A stretch of 64,000 bases of DNA from Legionella saoudiensis. Lineage in GTDB: Bacteria; Pseudomonadota; Gammaproteobacteria; Legionellales; Legionellaceae. The notes under the pieces were generated by a model. The model was given only the letters and a program-made list of their open reading frames with translations, was not told where the DNA came from and searched no databases. Positions 8,486-17,046 of the stretch are shown here, piece after piece; position 1 is the first letter of the stretch, and each line of letters starts with the position of its first letter. Position numbers and translations under genes: made by a program. The DNA lies in NCBI RefSeq assembly GCF_001465875.1, contig NZ_LN901320.1, positions 186,001 through 250,000 of the forward strand. The letters are read 5' to 3'.

Positions 8486-8626
8486 TTGAAAGATTTCTAT
8501 ACATTAGGTAAACTGTTAAACCAATTTGATAACTTGGATAATCTAATGACTAAAGAAGAAATGATCTGCCGTATTGTTCGCTATGTAACCCAAAAACCAA
8601 GTGCACAAAAGACTTGCTGCGGTTAA
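8486..8626 (+). CDS. 46-residue small protein with a terminal Cys-Cys pair
   Basis: A short open frame starts with TTG at 8486 after AAGGAA and stops at 8624-8626. The stop is immediately followed, in the same frame, by the ATG of the next gene at 8627. The predicted peptide is charged in the middle (MTKEEMICRIVRY) and ends KTCCG. An alternative ATG lies at 8546. The in-frame abutment suggests translational coupling with the next gene, or that both once formed one gene. No family is recognised. Support is the reading frame, the ribosome site and the tight junction. Confidence 0.5.
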   Translation: MKDFYTLGKLLNQFDNLDNLMTKEEMICRIVRYVTQKPSAQKTCCG

Positions 8627-9028
8627 ATGAGCATGGAACTTGGGCACGTACTGAGCTACCGTAATCCAGCGGTAGTCAGTTATTTTTGTCATCACCATCC
8701 AGAGATTAGTAAGCAAGAGGCTGAGCTTTTGTTTGCGGATCTTTTGGCATGGTTATGGCTTAATCAACAACGAGCAAAACAAGGTAAAAAAACCTATCTT
8801 TTTGGGCCTTTGCTAATACTGGACCAGCTATGGCATGCCTTCATTTTGCATACCAAAGACTATGTGCATTTTTCCCAACATTATTTTGGAGCTTATGTAC
8901 ATCATGATGTTGAGCCAGTTGGTTTTGAACACTTTATGCAGGAAGACGAATTGCGAGAATATTTGCAAGACTGTTTTGGCTATCTTGGTGAAGAATGGGT
9001 AGCTCGACGCTTTGCAGATACGTTTTAA
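8627..9028 (+). CDS. Uncharacterised protein with WHAF-x-LHTKDY motif (glycine-rich-domain-like)
   Basis: This 133-residue protein has no signal peptide or membrane segment. It contains DQLWHAFILHTKDYVHFSQ (about 67-85), which resembles the WHxHxLxTxxYxxFC core of glycine-rich domain proteins (GRDP-like) known from plants and bacteria. The biochemical role of that family is unknown. The His, Asp and Tyr of this motif and a following YVHHDVEP could bind metal, but that is inference. Its ATG abuts the stop of the 46-residue ORF and its end overlaps the stop of dciA on the other strand by four bases. Confidence 0.7.
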   Translation: MSMELGHVLSYRNPAVVSYFCHHHPEISKQEAELLFADLLAWLWLNQQRAKQGKKTYLFGPLLILDQLWHAFILHTKDYVHFSQHYFGAYVHHDVEPVGFEHFMQEDELREYLQDCFGYLGEEWVARRFADTF

Positions 9029-9444
9029 GCATTATCTGCCAAATTCAGTAACGCCTTTTGTAGTGGTTCATAACTGCAGTGCTGACTTTCACTGATAATC
9101 ACTTCTTTGGCTTTTGCAGATAACTGTTGTTTTTGCGGCTCCGCGGGTTTTTCATAGTGCACTACCGGAGCAACTACCGAAATTTTAATTGAGAGTAATT
9201 GATAGAGGCCAGCTTTACGTAAATTATCACGTAGTTCAGGAACTAAATAACGTAATTGAGATGCCCAGGCGGCATTGGCTGTAGTAATTAATAAACAGCC
9301 TTTATTAAAACTTCCTACCAGACATTCTTTGGCTAATTCATCCGGAAGGAACTGACGTAACTTATTGGAGAGCTCTTCCAATTGTAATGAACGCTGGCAA
9401 AGGTCAGCGAGTTGTTTATTAAGGCAGCGATTAATAGAGCGCAT
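9025..9444 (-). CDS. dciA: DciA/DUF721 replicative helicase operator
   Basis: This 139-residue protein matches the DUF721/DciA family: an N-terminal helix-rich region, then a KH-like core with PDELAKECLVGSFNKGCLLITTANAAWASQLRY, where AAWASQLRYL is the family hallmark, and a flexible charged tail rich in Lys and Gln. DciA loads the replicative helicase DnaB in bacteria that lack DnaC/DnaI. Legionella belongs to that group. It is transcribed away from the PH-domain gene, and its stop overlaps that of the convergent neighbour. Confidence 0.88.
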   Translation of the reverse strand: MRSINRCLNKQLADLCQRSLQLEELSNKLRQFLPDELAKECLVGSFNKGCLLITTANAAWASQLRYLVPELRDNLRKAGLYQLLSIKISVVAPVVHYEKPAEPQKQQLSAKAKEVIISESQHCSYEPLQKALLNLADNA

Positions 9445-9597
9445 AGTGTTATCTTTATTTAAACTGAATCAACTATAGAATAGCAAATTAATACGAAATA
9501 CAATATTATATTTTTATATAGATGGTCGTTAAAAGTGCAATTTTGGGCGTCAACTTAAGCGAACATGGTAACGTAATGCGTAGACTGCGATTGCTAT

Positions 9598-9634
9598 GCC
9601 CAGCAAACACAGTTGGGCTAGCCCTGTGCTGGGC
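9598..9634. other. Inverted repeat upstream of the PH-domain gene
   Basis: GCCCAGCA (9598-9605) pairs with TGCTGGGC (9627-9634), with further inner pairing of CACAG and CTGTG. The arms share the GCCCAGC core with terminators at 39224 and 59001. Its role between two divergent genes is unclear. A terminator would not be expected here, so it may be a dispersed palindrome. Confidence 0.4.
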
Positions 9635-9666
9635 CTTGCGGCACCAGCCTACAATATAGGTGAATA

Positions 9667-10116
9667 ATGATTGATAAAACAACAGACAGTAATATTGTCT
9701 ATTTTACCCGCATGCATTGGATTATATTTTTTTGGCCTAGCCTGGCTTTAGGCGGCGCTATCGCCCTGGTATTCTATGTGCCCCATCTACGCGAGGTGGG
9801 TTATGGTCTGGCATTTTTTGCTTTGGCATGGATGTTTATGACCTGGGTCACGTATTATTTTTCTTCTTTAACAATAAAGACAAACCAGGTAATTGTACGT
9901 ACTGGAATTGTAGTGAGACGAACAATTGATATTCCCTTAAACAAAATCGAAGCAATCGATATACGCCAATCAATCATGGGCAGTATTTTACGTTATGGGA
10001 TGGTATCTATTACAGGTACTGGAGGTACGCGTCGTGTTATTAATTATTTGAATAACCCATTAACATGCAGACGTTATATTGAACAATTGATGGACCAGAT
10101 GCATAACAATGGTTAA
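9667..10116 (+). CDS. PH domain-containing membrane protein (bPH2, YdbS-like)
   Basis: This 149-residue protein has two membrane helices in its N-terminal half (about 18-38 and 45-65), followed by the bacterial PH-like bPH2 domain: YYFSSLTIKTNQVIVRTGIV and RTIDIPLNKIEAIDIRQSIMG, then YGMVSITGTGGTRRVI. The LxxIxxIDIRQSxxGxxLxYG signature is typical of this family. E. coli has the related YdbS/YdbT proteins, whose role is unclear but membrane-linked. It stands alone, convergent with add. Confidence 0.85.
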   Translation: MIDKTTDSNIVYFTRMHWIIFFWPSLALGGAIALVFYVPHLREVGYGLAFFALAWMFMTWVTYYFSSLTIKTNQVIVRTGIVVRRTIDIPLNKIEAIDIRQSIMGSILRYGMVSITGTGGTRRVINYLNNPLTCRRYIEQLMDQMHNNG

Positions 10117-10127
10117 TGCATTAAAAA

Positions 10128-10163
10128 GCCGTCGTCATTACGTACTGCCGTAAGGACGACGGC
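10128..10163 (-). terminator. Terminator between the PH-domain gene and add
   Basis: GCCGTCGTCATTACG (10128-10142) and CGTAAGGACGACGGC (10149-10163) form a 15-bp stem with one mismatch. On the minus strand the stem is followed by TTTTTAATG, a standard intrinsic terminator for add. It probably also serves the convergent gene. Confidence 0.75.
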
Positions 10164-10176
10164 CCTAATTATTATT

Positions 10177-11151
10177 CTAGATACGAGCTAATAATTCTTC
10201 TTTTGTTTGTTGATCAACAAATGCTGCTTCAATCGCCATACGCGTAATTGCATTCATTGTCTCATCACTATAATTATAAGATTCCTGAACACGCTGATAC
10301 TCCATGCCCAGTGTTGTGCTCATAAATGGGGGATCGTCTGAGCTAATAGAGACTTTGATACCTGCTTCATAAAACTTAGGGAATGGATGACTATTCATGT
10401 CTTTAAACAAGCCCAAAAAGATATTGCTGGTTGGACAAACTTCCAAGGTAATTCCTCTATCCTTAACCATGGCCATGGTTTCAGGAGAGTAAATTGAATT
10501 AACACCATGTCCAATACGGGTAATAGGCAGATTTTCCATTGCCTCAACCATACCGCTTGCAGGGGCAAATTCACCGGCATGTACGGTGCATCCTAAACCT
10601 GCATCTGCAGCAATTTGATAGGTCTTGGCAAATTGTTTTGGTGGAAAGTTTGCTTCATCACCACCTAAACCAAAACCGGTAACACATGGGAAAATATCTT
10701 TATGTGCTTGACGTGCCACACGCTCGGCAGCCTCAACACCAAAATGACGTACGGCGGTGAGAATAATTCGTCCTACAATGTCAAACCGCGCTTTGGCATC
10801 ATCAATTGCTTGTTGAATTGCGACTAGATGTTCTGCCGAAGGAATGCCGCTAGAAAGTTCTGCATGATCAGGAGAATAAAACATTTCTACATAAATGGCA
10901 TTTTCTTCTGCTCGAGACTTTAAATAGTCGAAGGTAATATCGTAGTAATCACGCGGATCTTTGATTACAGCTGCCAGCGTGTCATAAACTTTAAGAAAAT
11001 CTAGAAAGTCTTTAGACAAATAGCTTTTGCCATCGGGGGCAACAAGTCCAGAAGGTAAGGTTAATTTATTTCGATTGGCTAATGCAGCAGCCAAATCCGG
11101 AGTAATGGTGCCCTCTAAATGGACATGTAGTTCTGCTTTTTTTAAGCTCAT
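10177..11151 (-). CDS. add: Adenosine deaminase, cytoplasmic
   Basis: This 324-residue metal-dependent deaminase converts adenosine to inosine and ammonia. Zinc ligands and catalytic residues are visible: HVH at 9-11, the HAGEF motif with the His ligand and catalytic Glu, IGHGVN, and SSDDPPFM with the Asp pair. EVCPTSNIF supports the adenosine (not adenine) deaminase type, though adenine deaminases of this fold are similar. There is no signal peptide, unlike the second deaminase at 51923. Normal length. It is a single gene with its own terminator. Confidence 0.88.
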   Translation of the reverse strand: MSLKKAELHVHLEGTITPDLAAALANRNKLTLPSGLVAPDGKSYLSKDFLDFLKVYDTLAAVIKDPRDYYDITFDYLKSRAEENAIYVEMFYSPDHAELSSGIPSAEHLVAIQQAIDDAKARFDIVGRIILTAVRHFGVEAAERVARQAHKDIFPCVTGFGLGGDEANFPPKQFAKTYQIAADAGLGCTVHAGEFAPASGMVEAMENLPITRIGHGVNSIYSPETMAMVKDRGITLEVCPTSNIFLGLFKDMNSHPFPKFYEAGIKVSISSDDPPFMSTTLGMEYQRVQESYNYSDETMNAITRMAIEAAFVDQQTKEELLARI

Positions 11152-11249
11152 GATTTGCCTCAGTGTTTTCTTTAAACGTTGCCAATGGTAACTTAGATGA
11201 AAAAGTTATAAAATAGCTGTTTTAAGAATGTGCGAATTTTGGATTGATT

Positions 11250-11435
11250 ATGAATAGCAATGATATAGATAAAGCTTATGTAAGCCCTTATGATAAATTT
11301 TTATTTGAATTTGATGCAACTCATAGTAAGTCAGAATCACAAATCAGAGAAATTACTAAGCATAAACGTTTAAGCAACATGCGTGATAACAAAGATTATC
11401 AAGAACAAAAAGGGGAGATTTGGGAAGGATTCTAA
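11250..11435 (+). CDS. Small conserved protein (CBU_0585-like)
   Basis: The start is placed at the ATG at 11250. The frame opens two codons earlier at TTG. The 61-residue acidic-then-basic protein (MNSNDIDKAYVSPYDKFLFEFD...) has no signal peptide or membrane segment. The YVSPYDKFL-x-x-FD stretch reminds me of the small CBU_0585 family shared by Legionella and Coxiella. That match is from memory and unverified, and no function is known. It is divergent from add, and the shared region of about 100 bases must hold both promoters. Confidence 0.6.
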   Translation: MNSNDIDKAYVSPYDKFLFEFDATHSKSESQIREITKHKRLSNMRDNKDYQEQKGEIWEGF

Positions 11436-11932
11436 GGTGGTGATAATTCACCTGCCGTCTACGTGCCGGGGCTTGTCCGCGGCATCCAGTACGATCTGGT
11501 CCATTGACAAGGCTCAGCAGACACTGCCTCATCAAACCACAAAAAAGGCACCCCCATAGCTTTATTTTGTTAAATCTTATAGCAAATGCATGAGCACGCC
11601 TTAGCGCTGCTCAACGCTCTTCATTGAGCATAAATCTAGCCATTGCAGACTCGTTTTATATTTGATTCATAGCCGTTTATTATGAGTTTGCTCTTAAGCG
11701 AATTTCCCATATTTCAGCATGTCGCTTCGCGAATCCTATCGTGCGGTGTTTAATCCACATTATGATTGACATTACAGTAGCTTTAGCATGAGCCCAATAG
11801 AGCTATTTTTCCCAATAAGCACAAAACGTCGCATTTTTTTTTAATTAATTATGCCCTTTCGTCTAAGTCAGCAGAGTAGTTAAGCTTAATTTAATTTTCT
11901 TATGTTAGATTAATTTAACACGTAGGTAAAAA
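11436..11932. other. 497-base region without a recognisable gene, upstream of the ankyrin protein
   Basis: No frame here looks coding. The left part (about 11450-11530) is more GC-rich and includes CCGGGGCTTGTCCGCGG, which looks like part of a Legionella dispersed repeat, though I see no second copy in this window. The right part is very AT-rich. Just before the TTG start of the next gene is an inverted repeat TGTTA-N8-TAACA (about 11903-11920) that might bind a regulator. A PmrA-type tandem site was sought but the spacing did not fit. Confidence 0.5.
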
Positions 11933-14314
11933 TTGAACCAGGACGTTATCCAAATTACTTTTGACGATTGGGATTCCATTATGCAAGAAAAACGTATTCG
12001 AGAAGTTATGGGTAATGTGGAAAAATATTTAGTGCATTCTGGTATAGAACATCATTTTAAAGAACACGGTATTTTTAGCCATATTGATCTGGAAGCAGAA
12101 ATCAAAAAAGTTGTAATGCAGGAGGCAGAACAATTAAATAGTTCTGAACCTCCTATGCACCAAGAAATTAACGTATCTATGTGTTTAGATGCTTTGTGCG
12201 CTGAGGACTATGAGACTATCGTTGAAGAGGCTTTTCTTGATCTTTTTAAATTAATAAATTTTATTGGTGTCTCTCAGGGAAGGATTATTAATAATGTAAG
12301 AAAATACCAGCAGCTAATTGGTACTCCTAAAGAGGATCTCTTAGGCTCTGAAGGGCAGTGTGGGGGAATTGCGTTAGCGTTCATTGCTGGAGAGATCAGT
12401 AAAGGAATTTCGCACTCACCATCGCAGTTGCAGGGCTTTGAACTATTCCTGGGGCGTATTGCGCATTGGGATGGTACATCTGCTATTAATGAATCCTTAC
12501 AACATGATATGGAGTTTTTTATAAAAAAAGTGGGTGAACTTCAGAAAGAGCAATTCAATCCTTTTCCGCTTTTTAATGAGATGTTAGGTAGCAATAGCGT
12601 TCTTAGTAATTTGTCGTTGTCCTGGATTCATAACCAGTACACCCTGGATTTTATTTTTAAAGAAGTATATAAAACCCAGCCCCAACTAATTTATACGTCT
12701 GCTGATTATCACGCGTCAATGATTCAGCCTACTGCAGAAAATGAAATTATTTATTTTAATCCTAACCAGCAATTTGGCTCAATGAGATTAAAAGTTGATG
12801 ATAAATTTTATGATTTGTTTTGTGGAGGGCTTAGAACTGGACATAGTAATACCTATGTGGAGAGGATGCCGCTTTCTTTGGAATGCTTTAGTTCTCATCC
12901 ACAGGAAATGGACTTAGAAACTATTCTCGATACGCTTATTAATATTTCCATAGAACATGATCCTGCCACAAGACTGCGGTCTAATAGTCTAAAAGAGGCA
13001 GCTAAAGTTATCGTCAACAGGCAAGCGTCTAATGGCAGGACTGCCTTAATGGAAGCAGCAATTCGTGGAAATTTAATCGAAGTAAGATTACTCCTAAACA
13101 AATATGGAGCAGATCCTCGATTAATCGATATAAAACATAACGACGCATTACGCTATGCCATTACTTGTGGGCGCGAAGATATTGCTTTGGAAATTTTAAA
13201 CCACAAAGATATGACCCGCGTGAATAAAGCCGCCGATGGTATGACTTACTTGCATTTAGCGCTTTTACATAAGCAGCTTGGGGTAGTGAATAAATTATTA
13301 TCAACAGAAGATATTCAATTAAATACCAAATCGCAAGACGCAAGATTTTCCGGTTTCACCCCTCTTCATTTTGCAATTTTAAAAGGGCTTGATGATGTTT
13401 GTGAGCGTTTAATTAATAATGAGGATGTCTTATTAAACACCCCTGAAAAAAGAGTTGGGGTGACGCCATTGCATTTGGCAATTGATCAACATAATCCCAA
13501 AGTAGTTGCCTTATTACTTAAACAAAAACGAGTTCAAATCGATAAATGCTCCATTGAGGTTGATGAAGCACATCCGCAGGGGTTTAACGCGTTTGTTTAT
13601 TTAGCTAAAGAATTTAGTTATCTTGATTCAGAGGCAGAAGACTATCCCGAGACATGTGTGGCTCTTGCTGATATTTATGAGCAGCTCATTAAGGCTAATG
13701 CCTCACAGGATGGTTTAACTTCAGAAGATAGACTCTTTTTATATCAACATTTAATAGAGTGTGATGAATCTCATATTAGTAGCTTACTGCATGATATGCG
13801 TCGGGGCTTAATTAAATTAGAAGACAATGAGCAATGCATTAATTTGGTCGAATATTTAATTAGCCATGATGATGTGACGCTAGAGTCCTCAGATGCTAAT
13901 TTAATGGAGTTTTATTTAACTTATTCTGCAGATATTGATTCAGAAGCTGTAGTACGCCACCTTGATTCTGCACCTCAGCTAATCTCCCAATTATCGGAAG
14001 CAAGTCGCCAAAAGCTCAATTTAACTGCAGCGACAAAACAGGCTGAGCCTAATGAATCTGCATTTGAACAGTCTAAAGCGCGTCCCCTTGCTGAGGAAAG
14101 CCCTAGGTGTTCAGAGTTAGTAAAGCAAAGCTTTTTCAAAGAAGGACCTAAAAAAACAAGCGTATATTCGAATGTGTCTTTTCTTATGCTTCTCGGATTA
14201 GCTGGCGTTAGTACCATCATTTCGCAATATCCCGCTATTCTCAATGCTTTTTGGGGGCAATCTAATTTAGGAGGCGATAATCACCATGGATACCATAACA
14301 TTACTGGGCCTTAA
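11933..14314 (+). CDS. Candidate effector: papain-like N-terminal domain, ankyrin repeats, C-terminal membrane segment
   Basis: This 793-residue protein starts at a TTG (11933). An in-frame ATG lies at 11981. Residues 130-280 carry what looks like a papain-fold catalytic set: Cys143 in GSEGQCGGIALAF, His260 in ADYHASMI, and Asn276 in IIYFNPNQQFG, which resembles the YFDPN-G turn of YopT-like (C58) proteases with Asn for Asp. At least four ankyrin repeats follow (about 368-540; GRTALMEAAIRGN, GMTYLHLALLHKQ, GFTPLHFAILKG, GVTPLHLAIDQH). A helical region comes next, and a hydrophobic segment near 747-774 precedes a 19-residue polar tail. There is no signal peptide. The layout fits a Dot/Icm type IV effector. 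L. pneumophila LegA7 is described as an ankyrin protein with a cysteine-protease-like site, but I cannot test orthology. Confidence 0.8.
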   Translation: MNQDVIQITFDDWDSIMQEKRIREVMGNVEKYLVHSGIEHHFKEHGIFSHIDLEAEIKKVVMQEAEQLNSSEPPMHQEINVSMCLDALCAEDYETIVEEAFLDLFKLINFIGVSQGRIINNVRKYQQLIGTPKEDLLGSEGQCGGIALAFIAGEISKGISHSPSQLQGFELFLGRIAHWDGTSAINESLQHDMEFFIKKVGELQKEQFNPFPLFNEMLGSNSVLSNLSLSWIHNQYTLDFIFKEVYKTQPQLIYTSADYHASMIQPTAENEIIYFNPNQQFGSMRLKVDDKFYDLFCGGLRTGHSNTYVERMPLSLECFSSHPQEMDLETILDTLINISIEHDPATRLRSNSLKEAAKVIVNRQASNGRTALMEAAIRGNLIEVRLLLNKYGADPRLIDIKHNDALRYAITCGREDIALEILNHKDMTRVNKAADGMTYLHLALLHKQLGVVNKLLSTEDIQLNTKSQDARFSGFTPLHFAILKGLDDVCERLINNEDVLLNTPEKRVGVTPLHLAIDQHNPKVVALLLKQKRVQIDKCSIEVDEAHPQGFNAFVYLAKEFSYLDSEAEDYPETCVALADIYEQLIKANASQDGLTSEDRLFLYQHLIECDESHISSLLHDMRRGLIKLEDNEQCINLVEYLISHDDVTLESSDANLMEFYLTYSADIDSEAVVRHLDSAPQLISQLSEASRQKLNLTAATKQAEPNESAFEQSKARPLAEESPRCSELVKQSFFKEGPKKTSVYSNVSFLMLLGLAGVSTIISQYPAILNAFWGQSNLGGDNHHGYHNITGP

Positions 14315-14383
14315 CTAAGGCATTGTGAAATTTGCTCCAATTTACTACAATATGGGAATATTTTAAATTTTACAGGGAATAAT

Positions 14384-14842
14384 ATGACCTTTTTTAATGC
14401 CGAAGGATGGACGCTTGCCAGTATAGAATCAGCATGTAATGGAGAAATTCCCACAGATAATTTAGTTGATTCGTGGTTGCGACCAAGAGTCTTAGTTAAT
14501 GTAATTAAAGATACTGATGATTTGAAATTATTTTTATCTTTTTTTTCAGAAGATCAACGCCATGAAGCAATGGATGTGATTTCTTCATGCGAACCGCTAC
14601 TGGCAAATATTTTAGTTGATATCGATTCATTCGGTTTAGTTTTAAAGCATATAAAAAAAGAATTTCACGAGCGAATTCTTAATTATGTTTTCAATAATCA
14701 ACAAGTATATGAAAAGATAATTGATAAAAATAACGAAGAGGAAACTGTAAATTTAGCCAATTCCTTAGTTAACCGTTATGGTTCAGAAGGAACTTTTAGT
14801 ATGAATTACTATTGGCAACCTAGTATACCCACTATAACCTAA
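14384..14842 (+). CDS. Uncharacterised protein with a 36-residue tandem repeat, candidate effector
   Basis: This 152-residue soluble protein has a good ribosome site (AGGGAATAAT before ATG). Residues 36-71 and 72-107 are diverged copies of one 36-residue unit: VLVNVIKDTDDLKLFL and LLANILVDIDSFGLVL align, with Asn, two Asp and the hydrophobic positions kept. This suggests a helical-repeat fold like those in several Legionella and Coxiella effectors. It lies 69 bases after the ankyrin protein, in the same direction, so the two may be co-expressed. It may be the remnant of a longer repeat protein. No family is recognised. Confidence 0.7.
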   Translation: MTFFNAEGWTLASIESACNGEIPTDNLVDSWLRPRVLVNVIKDTDDLKLFLSFFSEDQRHEAMDVISSCEPLLANILVDIDSFGLVLKHIKKEFHERILNYVFNNQQVYEKIIDKNNEEETVNLANSLVNRYGSEGTFSMNYYWQPSIPTIT

Positions 14843-14898
14843 ATGGTTATGTAATTTGAAGCGAAGTCTAATGCTTCTTACTCCATTCCCCAGAATTG

Positions 14899-14935
14899 AA
14901 ACTCTGTAGGTGAGCTAAGCTAACCTACAGAGTTT
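14899..14935. terminator. Bidirectional terminator between the repeat protein and pitA
   Basis: AAACTCTGTAGGT (14899-14911) and ACCTACAGAGTTT (14923-14935) form a perfect 13-bp stem with an 11-base loop between two convergent genes. The TTT ends the stem on the plus strand, and the AAA start gives T residues on the minus strand. Confidence 0.7.
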
Positions 14936-14941
14936 GGGCAA

Positions 14942-16195
14942 TTATCCTAAAAACCAATGCAAGATCTTATACGATAAGATAGTTAAAAGAGATGCTGCCG
15001 GTAGGGTAAGTACCCATGACATGAAAATATTACGAATCACAATCAGATTTAATGCACCAATACCTCGCGCTAAACCCACACCCAACACTGCACCCACTAA
15101 AGTTTGCGTTGCTGAAACCGGAATCCCAATACTGGTTGACACTACAACGGTTGTTGCTGCTGCTAAGGTTGCGGCAAAGGCCCGGCTGGGGGTGAGGGCG
15201 GTAATTGAGCTGCCTACAGTTTCAATTACTTTTCTACCGTACATCAATAGTCCCGTTACTACACCCACACATCCCAATAAAATAATCCAAGCCGGATAAT
15301 TATTCGCATCAAAAGTTTGATGAGAATGCATCACTAAGCTATGAATAATCGTTAATGGGCCCACAGCCAATGCCACGTCATTGGAACCATGGGCAAAAAC
15401 CATGGCGCACGCAGTTAGAGCCATGAGTACCGCAAAGTACTTCTCCACTTGAATAAAACGTTCTCTACGTCTAATTCTTGGATGTTCAGGGATGCGGCGG
15501 ATAAAGATCATTCCAATTAAAGTAATAATAATACTGGTCGCCAGTGTTACCGCTAAGTTCTGCTTAAAATTAAAATGAATACCAAAATGGTGTAAGCCTT
15601 TAAAAACGGTGATAAACGATAAAATAGAACCAATTAAAAAGAGGTAAATGGGAATATAGATTTTCGCTTTAGCCAGCGGGTTACTTTTGACAAAAATAGT
15701 CTGTTGAATGCTAATAAATAACATATATCCCGTGATTCCAGAAATCAGTGGTGAAGTAATCCAGCTAACTGCAATACGACTTACCTGATTCCAATGAATC
15801 GCATCTGTGCCAAGAACTACGGCTCCAAAACCTACCATTGAACCGACGAGCGCATTAGTAATGGATACCGGAACGCCAATGTAACTGGCAAGGTTCATCC
15901 AGAAGGTACAGGCTAATAAAACCCCAAGCATTCCTTCAATTAAAATTAAAGGTTGCCCCGATAATTGGCTGGTGTTAATGATCCCATCACGCATGGTTTC
16001 AGTAACTCCAGTTCCACCAATAAAGGCTCCAGCAAATTCAAAAATGATCGCAATAAGCATAGCCTGCTTCGCGGTTATTGCTTTTGAACCCATGGTGGTA
16101 CTCATGACGTTGGCCAAATCATTAGCTCCCACGCCCCAAGTCATTAAAAAACAAAGAATAATAGCAATACAAAGATAAACGATTGAATAATCCAT
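14942..16195 (-). CDS. pitA: PiT family inorganic phosphate transporter
   Basis: This 417-residue inner-membrane protein is rich in transmembrane helices and shows both halves of the PiT internal duplication: GANDLANVMSTTMGSKAIT near the N-terminus (about 23-41) and AHGSNDVALAVGPL in the second half. The GANDxAN and HGSNDV motifs bind phosphate and the coupling cation. It takes up phosphate with H+ or Na+. It is translated nine bases after the DUF47 gene, the usual partner of PiT transporters. The symbol pitA is by family, as paralogs may exist elsewhere in the genome. Confidence 0.9.
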   Translation of the reverse strand: MDYSIVYLCIAIILCFLMTWGVGANDLANVMSTTMGSKAITAKQAMLIAIIFEFAGAFIGGTGVTETMRDGIINTSQLSGQPLILIEGMLGVLLACTFWMNLASYIGVPVSITNALVGSMVGFGAVVLGTDAIHWNQVSRIAVSWITSPLISGITGYMLFISIQQTIFVKSNPLAKAKIYIPIYLFLIGSILSFITVFKGLHHFGIHFNFKQNLAVTLATSIIITLIGMIFIRRIPEHPRIRRRERFIQVEKYFAVLMALTACAMVFAHGSNDVALAVGPLTIIHSLVMHSHQTFDANNYPAWIILLGCVGVVTGLLMYGRKVIETVGSSITALTPSRAFAATLAAATTVVVSTSIGIPVSATQTLVGAVLGVGLARGIGALNLIVIRNIFMSWVLTLPAASLLTILSYKILHWFLG

Positions 16196-16204
16196 AGGAA
16201 TTTA

Positions 16205-16876
16205 CTACCGAGCAATTAGAATTTGTAGCCGACTGCCCACTGTTTGAGCATTATCAGCCAAGTCATCGATCCACTGGACCAGTTTATAGAGGAAGATTGT
16301 ATCGATTGCCGATAAATCTTTTTCGATTTCAAAAATACGGTGTCTGACTTTTGCAAGCCGTTCATCGCTGTCATGTTCTATTTCGTAGAGGGTCATAATC
16401 ATTTCTTCAACGATTTTAACCTCAGAACCTCTAAACCCCGTTTCCAGCAACTCATCCAGTTCATTAATGGCATTACATGCTTGTTTGGAGGCGTCCAAAC
16501 AGCGATGTAAAAATGGCATGAATAGCGATGTCAGCGCTTCAGGAATTATCATTTTTCTGCTGATGATAAAATTAGCAATATCCTCTGCTTTGTTGGCTAT
16601 GCTGTCTTGAGCACTAAGTAGCTCAAGTAAATCAGTACGTGAGACGGGTAAAAATAGGCCAGTTGGTAAATGAAGACGTAGATCGCGTTTAATGAGATCT
16701 GCTTCTTTTTCCAGAGAAACTATTTTGTCTTTAATACTGGTTGCGGTGGGCCAATCTTTTTTTAATACAGCTTCAAAAAATGGGTATAGCTGTTTTGCAC
16801 ATTGATGTACTTTACGCATGTGTTGTTCTATCGGCCTTATTGGAGAAGGACCAAACATGTTAAAAATGCTACCCAT
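16205..16876 (-). CDS. DUF47/PhoU-like protein, partner of the phosphate transporter
   Basis: This 223-residue all-helical cytoplasmic protein belongs to the DUF47 (TIGR00153) group, distantly related to PhoU. It begins MGSIFNMFGPSPIRPIEQHM, a typical N-terminal pattern, followed by long helices with repeated E/D-x-x-x-D metal-binding patterns (SLEKEADLIKRDLR, IEHDSDERLAKVR). In many bacteria it is encoded directly before a PiT transporter, as here, and is thought to modulate phosphate uptake. It is the first gene of the two-gene operon. Confidence 0.88.
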   Translation of the reverse strand: MGSIFNMFGPSPIRPIEQHMRKVHQCAKQLYPFFEAVLKKDWPTATSIKDKIVSLEKEADLIKRDLRLHLPTGLFLPVSRTDLLELLSAQDSIANKAEDIANFIISRKMIIPEALTSLFMPFLHRCLDASKQACNAINELDELLETGFRGSEVKIVEEMIMTLYEIEHDSDERLAKVRHRIFEIEKDLSAIDTIFLYKLVQWIDDLADNAQTVGSRLQILIAR

Positions 16877-17046
16877 AGTGATCTCGTAAAAAGATTTTGT
16901 TGAAGTATACCCAAACTTTTATAGGAACAAAACTATTGATTCCGGATATTGATGCTACAATTGAAAATATTAGGTGATTTTTATGCATATTTTGGGATGT
17001 GCATAGCCGTTCAAAAAATAAATTGCGCTTACAGGGAGTTTGACAC

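Noticed and set aside
11880..11932. PmrA-type tandem CTTAAT site before the protease/ankyrin gene
   Set aside because: CTTAATTT and CTTATGTT occur, but their spacing is 14 bases where the known tandem site repeats at 11, and the second half is a poor match.
14934..15299. 121-codon forward frame over the end of pitA
   Set aside because: It lies antisense to conserved transmembrane motifs of the PiT transporter and resembles no protein.
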